From: JAHEEL01 sp963700375
Lineage (GTDB): Bacteria; Actinomycetota; Acidimicrobiia; Spongiisociales; UBA5794
Direction: 5' to 3'
Assembly (NCBI GenBank): GCA_963700375.1
Contig: CAVOXF010000006.1
Span: forward strand, 310,001-374,000
DNA: 64,000 nucleotides
Positions 1-9,816 of this stretch are shown here, one piece after another (the first letter of the stretch is position 1; every line of letters begins with the position of its first letter). A program made the position numbers and the translations under genes. The notes beneath the pieces were generated by a model. That model saw only the letters and a list, made by a program, of their open reading frames with translations, was not told the origin of the DNA and did not search any database.

Positions 1-471
1 CATCACGGCGAAGAACATCGCAATGTTCGCCACGACGATTGGCAGCATCATGAGGACGAGGCGAATCTGGGAGAGATCCGACGAGGCCCGAGACATGAGT
101 TGGCCGGTCGGCGTGATGTCGTGAAACGCGAACGCAAGCCGCTGGATGTGGGCGAACATGCGGCCGCGCAGATCGGCTTCCGCCCGGTAGGCGAGCCGGA
201 AGCCGAAGTACCGGCGGAACCCCATGCCAACGGCTTGCACGAAGCCGACGCCGATGAGCAACGCTATGAGCGGCCACAGCTTGCCCCGATTCTTCGCGAG
301 GATTGCGTCGTCGATGATCAGCGAGACGACCACCGGGAGGAACACCACCGCCACCATCCAGACGAGCGCCCCGGCGATCGCGATAGCGCCGTATCGCGGG
401 TACGACCGCAGGGTCTTGAGCAGCAGGCCGAGCCCACTCCCAATATCGCCGTCGGGGCGGCCCGGGTTCAT
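1..471 (-). CDS. ABC exporter, fused membrane/ATPase type (N-terminal part; cut by window edge)
   Basis: Only the first 157 codons are present; the rest, including any ATP-binding domain, lies beyond the left edge. The protein starts at the ATG at 471. Hydrophobic segments lie at about residues 27-52, 66-84 and from 140 on. Residues 101-138 match the cytoplasmic coupling region of ABC-exporter membrane domains (RMFAHIQRLAFAFHD, then TGQLMSR). Proteins of this family export lipids, drugs or peptides across the cytoplasmic membrane; the substrate cannot be told. The start overlaps the stop of the upstream YihY gene by four bases (ATGA), so the two are probably co-translated. Confidence 0.85.
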   Translation of the reverse strand, partial: MNPGRPDGDIGSGLGLLLKTLRSYPRYGAIAIAGALVWMVAVVFLPVVVSLIIDDAILAKNRGKLWPLIALLIGVGFVQAVGMGFRRYFGFRLAYRAEADLRGRMFAHIQRLAFAFHDITPTGQLMSRASSDLSQIRLVLMMLPIVVANIAMFFAVM

Positions 472-1307
472 GAGTCGCTACCGCGAGCAACATCCACGAT
501 CGAAGGGACCAGGACCGGGACCGAGATGACGATCAGCCCGATGGCATACGACCACACGAGGACCACGCCGATCGCGCCGAGGGCGGCGAGTGTCGTGCTG
601 CCGAACGTCGGGATCAGGGCCGCGGCGAGCCACGTCATCAGCGCCAACGTCGCGGTCGCGATCACCGCCGACGGGAGCGCCGAACGGATGCGTTCTGGCG
701 TCCCCCACTCATAGATCGAAAAGAGGACGATCACGACCCAGGCCGAGAGCGCTCCGAGCGTGACCCACCCGGTCAAACCGGTCGACAGTCCGTGCCGCTC
801 CATGGTCGCGGACAGCCAATCGCCGAAGATCACCACCACATAGCTCAGTATGAGCGCAGCTCCGGCACCGAGCGTGAACACGATTCCGAGGCCGCGCTTC
901 ACCCAATAGGGACGGGTTTCTGGCGTGGCTTCGATCAGCCGCAATGCCTTCTGGATAGCGTAGATCGCCCGTGACCCGGACCAGAGTGCAACGAGCAGCG
1001 AGATGACGAGCACCGCCGGTTCCATCCCGCCGACCGCTCGCTCGGCATCCTGGAGGATCGGGAGAACGAAGTCGACCACCTGCGGCGGGAGTTCGTTGAC
1101 CAGGGTCTGCTCGATCTGATCCAAGCCGTCGGGGCCCCTCCCGAACATCGAGATCGCTCCGACCGCGGCGAATGCCATCGGCACGAGGGCGAAGATCGAG
1201 TTGTACGCGATGGCCGCGGCCATCAGGAACGGATCCGCCGTCATGATCCTCCGGTAGGCCGCGACAAGGGGTTCGAGACGAGGCGGGATCGACAGCAACT
1301 GGCGCAT
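468..1307 (-). CDS. YihY/virulence factor BrkB family membrane protein
   Basis: A 279-residue integral membrane protein with about six hydrophobic segments. The amino-terminal stretch AAAIAYNSIFALVPM (about residues 31-45) is the family hallmark (A.aaayysllaLvPll), and a later ALWSGSRAIYAIQKALR segment is also typical. Family members were once called ribonuclease BN, but are now regarded as membrane proteins of unknown or transport-related function. It heads a two-gene minus-strand unit with the ABC exporter. The ATG at 1307 lies six bases downstream of a TATCCT -10 hexamer and has no Shine-Dalgarno sequence, so translation is probably leaderless. Confidence 0.88.
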   Translation of the reverse strand: MRQLLSIPPRLEPLVAAYRRIMTADPFLMAAAIAYNSIFALVPMAFAAVGAISMFGRGPDGLDQIEQTLVNELPPQVVDFVLPILQDAERAVGGMEPAVLVISLLVALWSGSRAIYAIQKALRLIEATPETRPYWVKRGLGIVFTLGAGAALILSYVVVIFGDWLSATMERHGLSTGLTGWVTLGALSAWVVIVLFSIYEWGTPERIRSALPSAVIATATLALMTWLAAALIPTFGSTTLAALGAIGVVLVWSYAIGLIVISVPVLVPSIVDVARGSDS

Positions 1308-1313
1308 GGTCGG

Positions 1314-1319
1314 AGGATA
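1314..1319 (-). promoter_or_regulatory. -10 element TATCCT, leaderless start of YihY gene
   Basis: TATCCT on the minus strand, six bases before the ATG at 1307. There is no recognisable -35 and no ribosome binding site. It belongs to the TANNNT-N6-8-start pattern seen throughout this window. Confidence 0.5.
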
Positions 1320-1356
1320 CGGGTCCCGGGTGCCGAGCAGAAAACCGACCTGTTCC

Positions 1357-1362
1357 TACACT
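1357..1362 (+). promoter_or_regulatory. -10 element TACACT, leaderless start of PQQ-propeller lipoprotein
   Basis: TACACT lies eight bases before the ATG at 1371. The 63-base divergent region to the YihY gene holds one -10 element for each direction and nothing else recognisable. Confidence 0.5.
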
Positions 1363-1370
1363 CGTACCCT

Positions 1371-2957
1371 ATGCGTCGATTGATCTTCACCGCCGTCGCC
1401 ATGGCCATGGTCGCCAGCGCCTGCGTCGCGGGCGCCGACATCGTTCCCGCGGACCCCGACGAGACGACCACGACCACTGCCGCAGCCACGACGCTTCCGG
1501 GAACCGACACCACCGCACCGACCGACTCGACGGATCCGGCGGACTCATCGACGACGACACCAACGACGACTCCCGCCCGCCTCCCCGGTGTTGTGCCGCC
1601 AGACAGCGTCGGAAAGCCGTGGGGCGAGGTCGTTGGCCTGACGATGTTCCGCGGCAACCCGACCCGCACGTACTTCGGCTCGGGTCCCGTGCCCACGCGT
1701 GCCCCCGATACGGCGTGGAAGTTCCCCGACGACGCAATGTGCGGCCAGTCACCCGTCGGGCAGGAGAACAAGGTCTGGTGCGGCAGCGGATGGACGGGGC
1801 AACCCGTCGTATGGGAGCGGCCGGACGGGATCACCGAGGTGATCTTCGGCGCCTATGACAAGCAGATTCACTTCCTCAATGCCGACACCGGAGAGCGGAC
1901 ACGGCCGGACTTCGACATGGGCGACATCATCAAGGGATCGGTCACGCTCGATCCCGACGGCTATCCCCTCCTCTATACCGGCTCGCGCGACCCTCGTTTC
2001 CGGATCATCGCCCTCGACGGGGACGAGCCGTATGAGGTCTGGTCGCTCCACGCCAAGTCGGTGGACGGCATCTGGAACGACGACTGGGACTCGAACCCGG
2101 TGATCGTCGACGACATGATGTATGAGGGCGGAGAGAACTCGTGGTGGTTCGCAGTCAAGCTGAACCGGGGCTACGACGCCGACGGCAAGGTGACCATCGA
2201 TCCCCAGGTTGTGTATCAGATCCCCGCATGGACCGACGAACTCACCGAGATCTTCGGACGCCAGCACTCGGTGGAGATGTCGACAGCCGTCTTCGAACAG
2301 CGCGCGTACTTCTCCACTTCGGCCGGCCGCGTCGTCGGCGTCGACCTCACCGACATCGAGGCCGGCAACGGAGAGATCTTCTTCGACTTCTGGAACGGGG
2401 ACGACACCGATGCGACGATCAGCATCGACCGCGAGGGATTCCTCTATGTCGTCTCACACGCCGACACGGCAAAGACAAACAATACCGCGGCACGGCGCGT
2501 GCGAGAGGTCGGCGATCTCGCAAAGCTGGACCCGAACAACCCGGATGACCCGGTGGTGTGGTCCGTTTCCCTATCCGCGGCTCGCGGCCAGGATGCAGGC
2601 GCCTGGGCGACTCCGGCACTGTACGCGGAGGCCGGCCTGCTGTTCGTGGCAACCGACGCCGGTGACCTCCTCGCCATCGACACGGCCACCGGCGAAACCG
2701 TCTGGCAGGACTTCATCGGAGGCAACGCGTGGTCTTCTCCCGTCATCGCCGACGAGATGCTGGTGGTCGGGATCGACTGCCTGACCGGTTCCGCCGGATT
2801 CCGCGCCTATGACCTCGCGGACCCTCGGTCACCCGAGCGCATGTGGGACAAGCCGGTGGGCTCCGGTCAATGCATCGAGTCGACGCCGGCCATCTGGAAC
2901 GGGAGGATCTACGTGGGCTCGCGGGACGGGTTCTTCTACGCACTCGCCGGCGAATGA
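1371..2957 (+). CDS. PQQ-binding-like beta-propeller lipoprotein
   Basis: 528 residues. A type II signal peptide with lipobox ASAC (Cys18) is followed by a Thr/Asp-rich linker to about residue 70 and then a propeller. Blade-like repeats are visible, for example LLFVATDAGDLLAIDTATGETVW and the closing GRIYVGSRDGFFYAL. This places the protein on the outer face of the cytoplasmic membrane. PQQ-like propellers include dehydrogenases and BamB-like scaffolds; the quinoprotein dehydrogenase tryptophan-docking signature is not evident, so a binding or scaffold role is as likely as an enzymatic one. Its stop overlaps the next start (ATGA at 2954). Confidence 0.82.
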   Translation: MRRLIFTAVAMAMVASACVAGADIVPADPDETTTTTAAATTLPGTDTTAPTDSTDPADSSTTTPTTTPARLPGVVPPDSVGKPWGEVVGLTMFRGNPTRTYFGSGPVPTRAPDTAWKFPDDAMCGQSPVGQENKVWCGSGWTGQPVVWERPDGITEVIFGAYDKQIHFLNADTGERTRPDFDMGDIIKGSVTLDPDGYPLLYTGSRDPRFRIIALDGDEPYEVWSLHAKSVDGIWNDDWDSNPVIVDDMMYEGGENSWWFAVKLNRGYDADGKVTIDPQVVYQIPAWTDELTEIFGRQHSVEMSTAVFEQRAYFSTSAGRVVGVDLTDIEAGNGEIFFDFWNGDDTDATISIDREGFLYVVSHADTAKTNNTAARRVREVGDLAKLDPNNPDDPVVWSVSLSAARGQDAGAWATPALYAEAGLLFVATDAGDLLAIDTATGETVWQDFIGGNAWSSPVIADEMLVVGIDCLTGSAGFRAYDLADPRSPERMWDKPVGSGQCIESTPAIWNGRIYVGSRDGFFYALAGE

Positions 2958-3928
2958 ACAATCGGGGCACCGTAGGCAACGGGCCCTTCAGGAAGACGTC
3001 GGCCGCCGTGCTGTTCACCGTGGGCACGATGGGATCGATTGCGACCGTCTTCGGGTTCTTCGGCGCGACATGGTGGGGCTGGGACCGCCTCGCCGATTGG
3101 CGCTTTCCGCTCATGGTCGTGCTCGGAACCACCGCGATCGTATACGGCCTCGTCTTTCGCAGAAGCCTCTCGGCCGTGTTTCTAGGCGCAGCGATCGTCA
3201 ACGCCGTGCTTGTCGCGCCGATGTGGCTCTCGACCCAGGCCGGTGCCGCGTCCACGGATCGGATCCGCATCGTGAGCCTCGACACCAGCGGGTCGGGTGA
3301 TCATCGCGAGGACATCGTCTCCTGGATCGACAGTGTCGAGGCGGACCTCGTCCTGCTCTATCGGGCGACCGGTGACTGGGCCGCCACGATCGCCTTCGAA
3401 AACGTCCCATACCGTGTTGTCCCCACGCCCGTCGGCGGCGACGCGCTCGGACAGGCCATCGTCCTCGTTCGAGGGGACGCGGTGGCGACCCCGAGGGCGC
3501 CGGTTCCGGGATCGGACGTCACCGTCCACATCGGCCTCGGAACAACGAAAGCGACCGTCGTCGGCGTCGCGGTGCAGAGTCCTGGTTCGGGCATCGAATC
3601 GGACTCGCGGCTCACACGATTCGCCGCGATCAACAAGGCCGCGTCGGGTATCGACGGAAGCACCGTCGTCACCGGCAACTTCGAGACTTCGCGGTGGTCC
3701 CACGCGTTCGAGGTCGTAGCGAACGGCATGATCAATTCGGAGAACGGCAACGGATACGCCGCTACGTGGCCGTCGTCGGATTGGCCCCTCATCGGCGACT
3801 ACGCCGGACTTCCGGTTGACCATGCCGTATACCGGGGCGATGTCACTGTGTCTACGCGTCGTGTCGGACCCGACCTGGGACCGGCCCACCGCCCACTGCT
3901 GTTCGACCTCTCGCCCGCCGTCGGGTAG
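2954..3928 (+). CDS. Membrane protein with degenerate endonuclease/exonuclease/phosphatase (EEP) fold
   Basis: 324 residues, starting at the ATG that overlaps the stop of the lipoprotein gene. Two to three hydrophobic segments (about residues 14-85) precede an extracytoplasmic domain. That domain has the layout of EEP enzymes: an opening strand IRIVSLDTSG, a VVTGNFETSRWS segment where active enzymes have GDFN, a LPVDHAVY segment, and a closing AHRPLLFDL where active enzymes have SDHRP. The Asp of GDFN and the Asp of SDH both appear replaced (Asn, Ala), which argues against hydrolase activity. Coupling to the PQQ lipoprotein suggests a shared envelope function. Confidence 0.62.
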   Translation: MNNRGTVGNGPFRKTSAAVLFTVGTMGSIATVFGFFGATWWGWDRLADWRFPLMVVLGTTAIVYGLVFRRSLSAVFLGAAIVNAVLVAPMWLSTQAGAASTDRIRIVSLDTSGSGDHREDIVSWIDSVEADLVLLYRATGDWAATIAFENVPYRVVPTPVGGDALGQAIVLVRGDAVATPRAPVPGSDVTVHIGLGTTKATVVGVAVQSPGSGIESDSRLTRFAAINKAASGIDGSTVVTGNFETSRWSHAFEVVANGMINSENGNGYAATWPSSDWPLIGDYAGLPVDHAVYRGDVTVSTRRVGPDLGPAHRPLLFDLSPAVG

Positions 3929-3950
3929 GGCTGAACCGCACGTCCCCCGG

Positions 3951-3956
3951 TAGCCT
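3951..3956 (+). promoter_or_regulatory. -10 element TAGCCT, leaderless start of M3 peptidase
   Basis: TAGCCT lies seven bases before the ATG at 3964, with no ribosome binding site between them. This suggests the peptidase-GH57-CHAD trio has its own promoter. Confidence 0.5.
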
Positions 3957-3963
3957 GCCGTGG

Positions 3964-5916
3964 ATGCTCCACGACTACACAACCATCACCGCAGCGACCG
4001 TCACCGGCGTTACCGAGACCGCGATCGACGCATCAGAGTCCTTGATCGACGGCGTCATTGGCGTCACCGGTCCACGCACCTACGCCAACACGCTGGCGCC
4101 CCTCGACGCCGTCTCCGTGCTCGTCGCCGACGCGTCCGGGAACGGTTCGTTCATGGCGCGGGTCCACCCCGATGCCGAAGTGCGGATGGCCGGTGTCACA
4201 GCAGGCGAGCGCTCAACGAAGTGGGCGACCGATCTCGTCATGCGCTCGAACCTCGCCGCAGCGATACGCGAGTACGCAGCGACCGAAGACGCGGCCGGCC
4301 TCGAAGGGCTCGAAGCCCGCAATCTCGCCTTCTGGCTCAGGGACCTGAAACGGGCAGGGCACGATCTGAGCGAGACCGATCGGACCCGGTTGCGCGAACT
4401 CCGGCAGCGCCTCATCGAAGTTCAGGTTGCCTTCAACAGCAACCTCGACGAGTGGGACGACGGAATCGACATGACCCGGAACGACCTGACCGGCCTTCCG
4501 GACGCCTACATCGAGCGCCTGGCCCCGGGAGCAATCGAGGGCACGTTCCGCGTCTCGATGGCATACCCCGACTACATCCCATTCATCGAGCAAGCCGAGA
4601 ACCGGGACCTGCGCCGTCAGATGCAGTTCAAGTTCTGGAACCGCGCCGCTGAGGAGAACACACCACTGTTGGCAGAAGCCGTCACAATCCGCAGGGAGAT
4701 CGCCGCCCTGCTCGGATACGCCACATGGGCCGACTACGCCATGGAGGTCAAGATGGCGGACCCTGGCGCCGTCGATGAGCTGTACGAGTCGATCATCCCG
4801 GGGCTCACGGTGCGCGGAATGCAGGAACTTGTCGCCCTCCAGGATCTCGCGAGCGCTGACCTGGACGGCGGTTCGATCCTGTCGTGGGACTGGATGTACT
4901 ACCACACGAAGCAGCGGAAGCAAGACTACGGCATCGATCAGAACAAGGTCGCCGAGTACTTCCCGCTCGAGACTGTCATCGACGGAATGTTCGATATCAC
5001 GGGCGACGTCTTCGGTCTCGACTACCGCGAAGTCGCTGAGACGCGCGCTTGGCACGAGGATGTGAAGCTGTTCGAGATTCGGGACCGGTTCGGCGATGAA
5101 CCGATCGCCTACTTCTACGCCGACCTCTTCCCCCGGGACGGGAAATACGGTCACGCTGCCTGCTTCTCGATCACGGGCGGGATGCGCGAAGAAGGGGGCG
5201 GATACCGGGCGCCGGTCGCCGCGATCGTCGCCAACTTCACGAGGCCCGGTCCCGAATCGCCGTCGCTCCTCAAGCACGACGAGGCGCTGACGCTGTTCCA
5301 CGAATTCGGACACGTGCTGCACTTCTGCCTGACCACCGTCGACCACCCCCGGTTCGCCGGGTACGACACCGAATGGGACTTCGTTGAAGCCCCGTCACAG
5401 ATCATGGAGCATTGGATGTGGCAGCCCGAGGTGCTCCAGCGCTTCGCGCGCCACTACGAGACCGGCGACGTCATCCCGGTCGACGTCGTTGAGCGCCTCA
5501 TCGCGGGTCGGGACCAGAACATCGGTCTTTCAACGCTCCGCCAGGCGTTCCTCGGCACGTTCGATCTCGCAATCCATACATGCGACGGCGACCTGGACCT
5601 CGACCAGGCCACGAGGGATGCGTTCGCCCTGACCTTGATCCCCTATCACGAGGACACGAACTTCGCGGCGTCGTTCGGACACCTGATGGGTGGGTACGAC
5701 GCCGGCTACTACGGCTATCAGTGGGCAAAGGTCTACGGAGACGACATGTTCTCGGTGTTTGCCGCGGCTGGCGTACTCAACCCCGAGGTCGGCGCCAGAT
5801 ACCGCGCAGAGGTCCTCGCGAGGGGCTACTCACGCGACGCCATCGAACACCTCCGCGCCTTCCTCGGGCGCGAGCCGTCGTCGGACTCGTACCTCGAGAA
5901 TCTTGGCCTGAGTTGA
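3964..5916 (+). CDS. M3 family metallopeptidase (oligoendopeptidase / thimet type)
   Basis: 650 residues, the normal size for family M3. The zinc motif HEFGH lies at about residues 447-451 within [13 protein letters not shown], and the third zinc ligand is a Glu about 25 residues later in [10 protein letters not shown]. The tail [13 protein letters not shown] is the conserved M3 substrate-binding segment. No signal peptide is seen, so it probably degrades short peptides in the cytoplasm. It is preceded by a leaderless-type promoter, and its stop TGA shares one base with the start of the GH57 gene (TGATG). Confidence 0.93.
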   Translation: MLHDYTTITAATVTGVTETAIDASESLIDGVIGVTGPRTYANTLAPLDAVSVLVADASGNGSFMARVHPDAEVRMAGVTAGERSTKWATDLVMRSNLAAAIREYAATEDAAGLEGLEARNLAFWLRDLKRAGHDLSETDRTRLRELRQRLIEVQVAFNSNLDEWDDGIDMTRNDLTGLPDAYIERLAPGAIEGTFRVSMAYPDYIPFIEQAENRDLRRQMQFKFWNRAAEENTPLLAEAVTIRREIAALLGYATWADYAMEVKMADPGAVDELYESIIPGLTVRGMQELVALQDLASADLDGGSILSWDWMYYHTKQRKQDYGIDQNKVAEYFPLETVIDGMFDITGDVFGLDYREVAETRAWHEDVKLFEIRDRFGDEPIAYFYADLFPRDGKYGHAACFSITGGMREEGGGYRAPVAAIVANFTRPGPESPSLLKHDEALTLFHEFGHVLHFCLTTVDHPRFAGYDTEWDFVEAPSQIMEHWMWQPEVLQRFARHYETGDVIPVDVVERLIAGRDQNIGLSTLRQAFLGTFDLAIHTCDGDLDLDQATRDAFALTLIPYHEDTNFAASFGHLMGGYDAGYYGYQWAKVYGDDMFSVFAAAGVLNPEVGARYRAEVLARGYSRDAIEHLRAFLGREPSSDSYLENLGLS

Positions 5917-8900
5917 TGAGGCGATGGACGCTCGCTGTCGTTGTCGCTCTCCTAGTTGTCGCGTGTACGCCGGACGCCGACGAGACGACCACCACAACGA
6001 GCGCACCCGAGCCGATCGAAGAGTCGACCACTACCAGCACGGTGGCAGCCCGACCACCACTGAACGACGACAATCTGTACCTGGTGCTGCTGTGGCACCA
6101 GCACCAGCCCCTCTATCCGAAGGACGAAGAGGGTCACGTCACACGACCCTGGGTTCGGCTCCACGCCGCCAAGGACTACTGGGACATGGCAGCCCTCGTC
6201 GAGCGATATCCGAACCTGCGGATCTCGTTCAACCTGACGCCGGTCCTCCTTCTCCAACTCGAGGAGATCCTCGAAGGCGCACGCGACACCTATTGGGTTC
6301 ATACGGAGGTTCCGGCCGCAGAACTCACCGATGAACAGCAGGCCTTCCTCCTCGCCCGCTTCTTCGACGTGAATCCACGGATCATCTCCCGTTTCCCCCG
6401 CTACCAGGAGTTGGCCGACCGGCGGGCCGAGGGCGGAGACTTCTCGACCCAGGAATACCTCGACCTCCAGGTGTTGTTCAACCTGGCATGGACCGACCCC
6501 GATCTGCTCGAGGATCCCGTGCTGAGCGCTCTCGTGGCGCAGGGCCGCGACTTCGTCGACGCCGACAAGGCCCCGGTCCTGGCGACCCACCTCGACGCCG
6601 TGGCGGCAACGCTCGACGTCCACGAGAAGCTGTGGGCCGAAGGCCAGATCGAGGTCACAACGACACCCCTCGCCCATCCCATCCTCCCCTTGATCTCCGA
6701 CACGAACCTCGCCCTCGAGGGGGACCCGACCGCGATCATGCCCACCGAGCGCTTCCAGGAACCGATCGACGCCCGGGCGCAGGTGACGCGTGGCCTCGAG
6801 GTCGCCGAACGCCTGCTCGGCCGACGACCCACCGGGATGTGGCCGGGAGAGGGTGCCGTCGCTCAGGACGTGACATCGATCTGGGCCGGTGAGGGCATCA
6901 CGTGGATCGCCACCGGAGAACACGTGCTCGGCCAGACGCTCGGGACGGGTTCGTTCGAGCGGGACTCGAACGGCACCGTGATCGACGCCGACGCCCTCTA
7001 TCGCATGTATGCGGCACAGCACGACCGGAACCCGGAACTGCCGATCTTCTTTCGGGATGTGACGATCTCCGACCTCATCGGGTTCGAGTACTCGGGCATG
7101 TCGGGCGCGGCTGCCGCCGACGATTTCATGACGCGTCTCGGCCGCGCCAATGACCGCCTCGAAGAACTCGGCGTGGAGGGCCCGAAAGTCGTGACCATCG
7201 TCGTCGACGGCGAGAACGCCTGGGAGCACTACGAGAACGACGGCAAGGACTTCCTCAACGCCCTCTACGAGAACCTCAGCGAGTCCGAACTCGTGCGCAC
7301 GGTCACGCCGAGTGAGCTGCTCTCGGCGTTCGACGACGCCGTCGAACCACTGCCGGATGTCTTTCCCGCCTCCTGGTTCCAGCCAAACTACGCCACCTGG
7401 ATCGGCGAGAGGGAAGAGGCAGCTGCGTGGGACGCACTCTGGGCGACACGTCGTGCGTACGACCAGGCCGAGTCGTCGGGCTCAGCGACCGACGCACAGT
7501 TGGCGCTCGCATATGAAACGTTGCTGTTCGCCGAGGGCTCTGACTGGTTCTGGTGGTACGGATCTGATCAGGACTCGGGGGATGACGGCTACTTCGACCG
7601 CGCGTATCGCGAACTCCTCGGCGGGGTGTACGACGCCCTCGGCCTCGACCGGCCCGCGTTCGTTCAGACCCCGATCGTTGCTGCTCCGGTGGTTCCGCCC
7701 GACCGGTCGTCCGACGCGACGGGACTGGCCGAGATCGACGCCGAGGTCGACACGCCGGACTGGGAGTCGGCCGGCCTCTACACGCTCGACGGCGCCCCCT
7801 TCGCCGAGTACCGCTGGTTGTACGGCAAGGACCGACTTCAGGTTCGCGTCGACTACGCCTCCGAGGTGCTCGGCGACGACGCGGCGGGATTCGATCTCTA
7901 CCTCGGCCTCCCCGGCGTCGCCACGGGCCGGGGCATGACCATCGGCGCCAATCCGCTCGGATTCGATGCGACGCATCTCGTCTCGTGGCGTGGCGGAGAG
8001 CCGACCGCCGCACGCGGACCGGTACCCCTGCCTCCGATCGGCACGGGCGACGGCCTCGTCGACGCCGGCATGCTCCCCGAACCCGGCAGTCTCACTGCTG
8101 GATTCGACGGGACCCGCATCGAGTTCTCGATCCCGCTCGAGACCCTTGGTCCGGTGGATGCCGGCGACGCCGTGGCGTTCCGACTCGTCGACCGCGCCGG
8201 TGGACCCGAATCGACACTTGCACCGGCCGCCGGGCCTGGCGTCATGGCCGTACCCGACATCTCCGACGTTGCCCTCGCGTTCGAAGCTGTTGATCCGGAA
8301 GGCGACGACCACGGGCCGGGCACGTACACCTACCCGACCGATCCGGTGTTCGTCCCCGGGTCCTACGACCTGACCGGCTTCAGCGTCGGCGAAGCAGGCG
8401 ACGACCTCGTGTTCACCTTCGACGTCTTCGCACCGGTGTTGAACTCGTGGGACAGCCCGAACGGGCTCTCGATCCAGACGTTCGATGTCTATGTCGATAC
8501 CGATCCCACGACGACCAACGGAGCCAGACGCTTCCTCCCCGGACGCAACGCGTCGTGGGAACCAGGTTCGGGTTGGGACCGTGCGCTCACCGTCGAGGGG
8601 TGGTACCCGGCGCTGTACGTCGCCGAGGCGGACGGAACAACCACCGAGACCGAACCAACGTTCAAGGTCCTCGTCTTCTCGGACAAGGGCCGGGTCTCGG
8701 TTCGTATCCCGCGGGAGCTCATCGGAGACGGCGACCCATCCAAGTGGTCGTACGCGGTCGCTCTGATGAGCCAGGAAGGCTATCCATCGAGCGGTGTTCG
8801 TCGGATCCGCGACGTCGAGAGCACCGGAAGCCAGTACCGGATCGGGGGAGGGGACGGCTCGCTCAACGGGACCCGGATTCTCGACCTCCTGGCGCCGGAA

Positions 8901-9011
8901 CCGGGGCTTCAGGAGGCGATGCTCGCCGAGTATGAGGCCGTGACGACGGGATCAGTCGACGACCTCGGCGACGACGACTTCGCGCAGGTCGCACCGCTGA
9001 GGGCACCATGA
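5916..9011 (+). CDS. Glycoside hydrolase family 57 lipoprotein with C-terminal glucodextranase-like domains
   Basis: 1031 residues. The signal peptide has lipobox VVAC (Cys17) and is followed by a Thr-rich linker. The GH57 barrel begins at about residue 53 with [12 protein letters not shown]. The nucleophile-region motif WPGEG lies at about residue 308, and the conserved region with [10 protein letters not shown] at about 428. From about residue 590 on there are beta-rich segments like the carbohydrate-binding carboxy-terminal domain of glucodextranases ([12 protein letters not shown], then FDVYVDTDP). It is likely a surface-anchored alpha-glucan-acting enzyme. The start was chosen at the TGATG overlap with the M3 gene because the signal peptide begins there. 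It overlaps the CHAD gene by four bases. Confidence 0.85.
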   Translation: MRRWTLAVVVALLVVACTPDADETTTTTSAPEPIEESTTTSTVAARPPLNDDNLYLVLLWHQHQPLYPKDEEGHVTRPWVRLHAAKDYWDMAALVERYPNLRISFNLTPVLLLQLEEILEGARDTYWVHTEVPAAELTDEQQAFLLARFFDVNPRIISRFPRYQELADRRAEGGDFSTQEYLDLQVLFNLAWTDPDLLEDPVLSALVAQGRDFVDADKAPVLATHLDAVAATLDVHEKLWAEGQIEVTTTPLAHPILPLISDTNLALEGDPTAIMPTERFQEPIDARAQVTRGLEVAERLLGRRPTGMWPGEGAVAQDVTSIWAGEGITWIATGEHVLGQTLGTGSFERDSNGTVIDADALYRMYAAQHDRNPELPIFFRDVTISDLIGFEYSGMSGAAAADDFMTRLGRANDRLEELGVEGPKVVTIVVDGENAWEHYENDGKDFLNALYENLSESELVRTVTPSELLSAFDDAVEPLPDVFPASWFQPNYATWIGEREEAAAWDALWATRRAYDQAESSGSATDAQLALAYETLLFAEGSDWFWWYGSDQDSGDDGYFDRAYRELLGGVYDALGLDRPAFVQTPIVAAPVVPPDRSSDATGLAEIDAEVDTPDWESAGLYTLDGAPFAEYRWLYGKDRLQVRVDYASEVLGDDAAGFDLYLGLPGVATGRGMTIGANPLGFDATHLVSWRGGEPTAARGPVPLPPIGTGDGLVDAGMLPEPGSLTAGFDGTRIEFSIPLETLGPVDAGDAVAFRLVDRAGGPESTLAPAAGPGVMAVPDISDVALAFEAVDPEGDDHGPGTYTYPTDPVFVPGSYDLTGFSVGEAGDDLVFTFDVFAPVLNSWDSPNGLSIQTFDVYVDTDPTTTNGARRFLPGRNASWEPGSGWDRALTVEGWYPALYVAEADGTTTETEPTFKVLVFSDKGRVSVRIPRELIGDGDPSKWSYAVALMSQEGYPSSGVRRIRDVESTGSQYRIGGGDGSLNGTRILDLLAPEPGLQEAMLAEYEAVTTGSVDDLGDDDFAQVAPLRAP

Positions 9012-9805
9012 AGGACCTCGCACCCGTGGCAGTCGCCGACCTCGATGAACTCGCCCGGGAGCTTCGATTTCCCGCCGACATCGACGTCACGGTTCACGCC
9101 ACGCGCACCGGCATAAAGCGGCTGCGCGGCTTCGTACGACTCGCCAGGCAATCGATCGGAACCGATGCCTATCGCGTCGAGGACGGCGACCTGCGGAGTG
9201 CAGCCCGAATCATCGCTCCGGCCCGCGACGCTCGGGTGCTCATCGAGACCGCTCTCGCGGAGCATGGTTCACCGGCCGTCATCGGCGCACTCGAGCGGGC
9301 GCACGCCGAGGCGATGGCCGTCCTCGAGTCGGGTGGCCGCCGGGACGCGGTCGACCTGCTCGAGGCGACCGCGATCCGGTGGAGGACGCTCGACTGGCAT
9401 GGGCCCTCGACCCGGTCGGTCAAGATCGGACTCAAGACGACCTACCTGCGGGGACGCACCGACCTGACATCGGTGGGTTCTGATGCAACCGACGCTGCAT
9501 TCCATGGCTGGAGGCGTCGCGTCAAATACGTCAGGTACCAACTCGAGGCCGTCGGCGCACCGGACACGATCGTGGCTCCATTCGCGGAGTTGGGTGACGA
9601 TCTCGGTATCGAGCACGACCACACGGTTCTGATCGGCGTCTGTGGTGCGAACATCGCCGGCGCCGGCTTCGGGGACCTGGCGCAGCGTTCAATCCGGCGT
9701 AGGGAAGAGTTGCGCGCCGGAGCCGTGAGCATCGGTTCCCTGCTCTTCGCCAAGCAACCCGACGCCTTCGTCGCGGACCTCGAGAAGATCGTCGATCTCG
9801 GATAG
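9008..9805 (+). CDS. CHAD domain protein
   Basis: 265 residues, all CHAD. The conserved basic motif [13 protein letters not shown] (about residues 30-42), the central [11 protein letters not shown] (RD pair) and the carboxy-terminal [16 protein letters not shown] are clear. CHAD domains form a helical bundle that binds polyphosphate through these basic residues, and often localise to polyphosphate granules. The usual CYTH partner domain is absent. The ATG overlaps the GH57 stop (ATGA), so production is coupled to a carbohydrate enzyme. Confidence 0.9.
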   Translation: MKDLAPVAVADLDELARELRFPADIDVTVHATRTGIKRLRGFVRLARQSIGTDAYRVEDGDLRSAARIIAPARDARVLIETALAEHGSPAVIGALERAHAEAMAVLESGGRRDAVDLLEATAIRWRTLDWHGPSTRSVKIGLKTTYLRGRTDLTSVGSDATDAAFHGWRRRVKYVRYQLEAVGAPDTIVAPFAELGDDLGIEHDHTVLIGVCGANIAGAGFGDLAQRSIRRREELRAGAVSIGSLLFAKQPDAFVADLEKIVDLG

Positions 9806-9816
9806 CCGGGAGGGGG

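Noticed and set aside
5580..5915. Upstream extension of the GH57 gene
   Set aside because: It overlaps the M3 peptidase in another frame, and the signal peptide begins at 5916.
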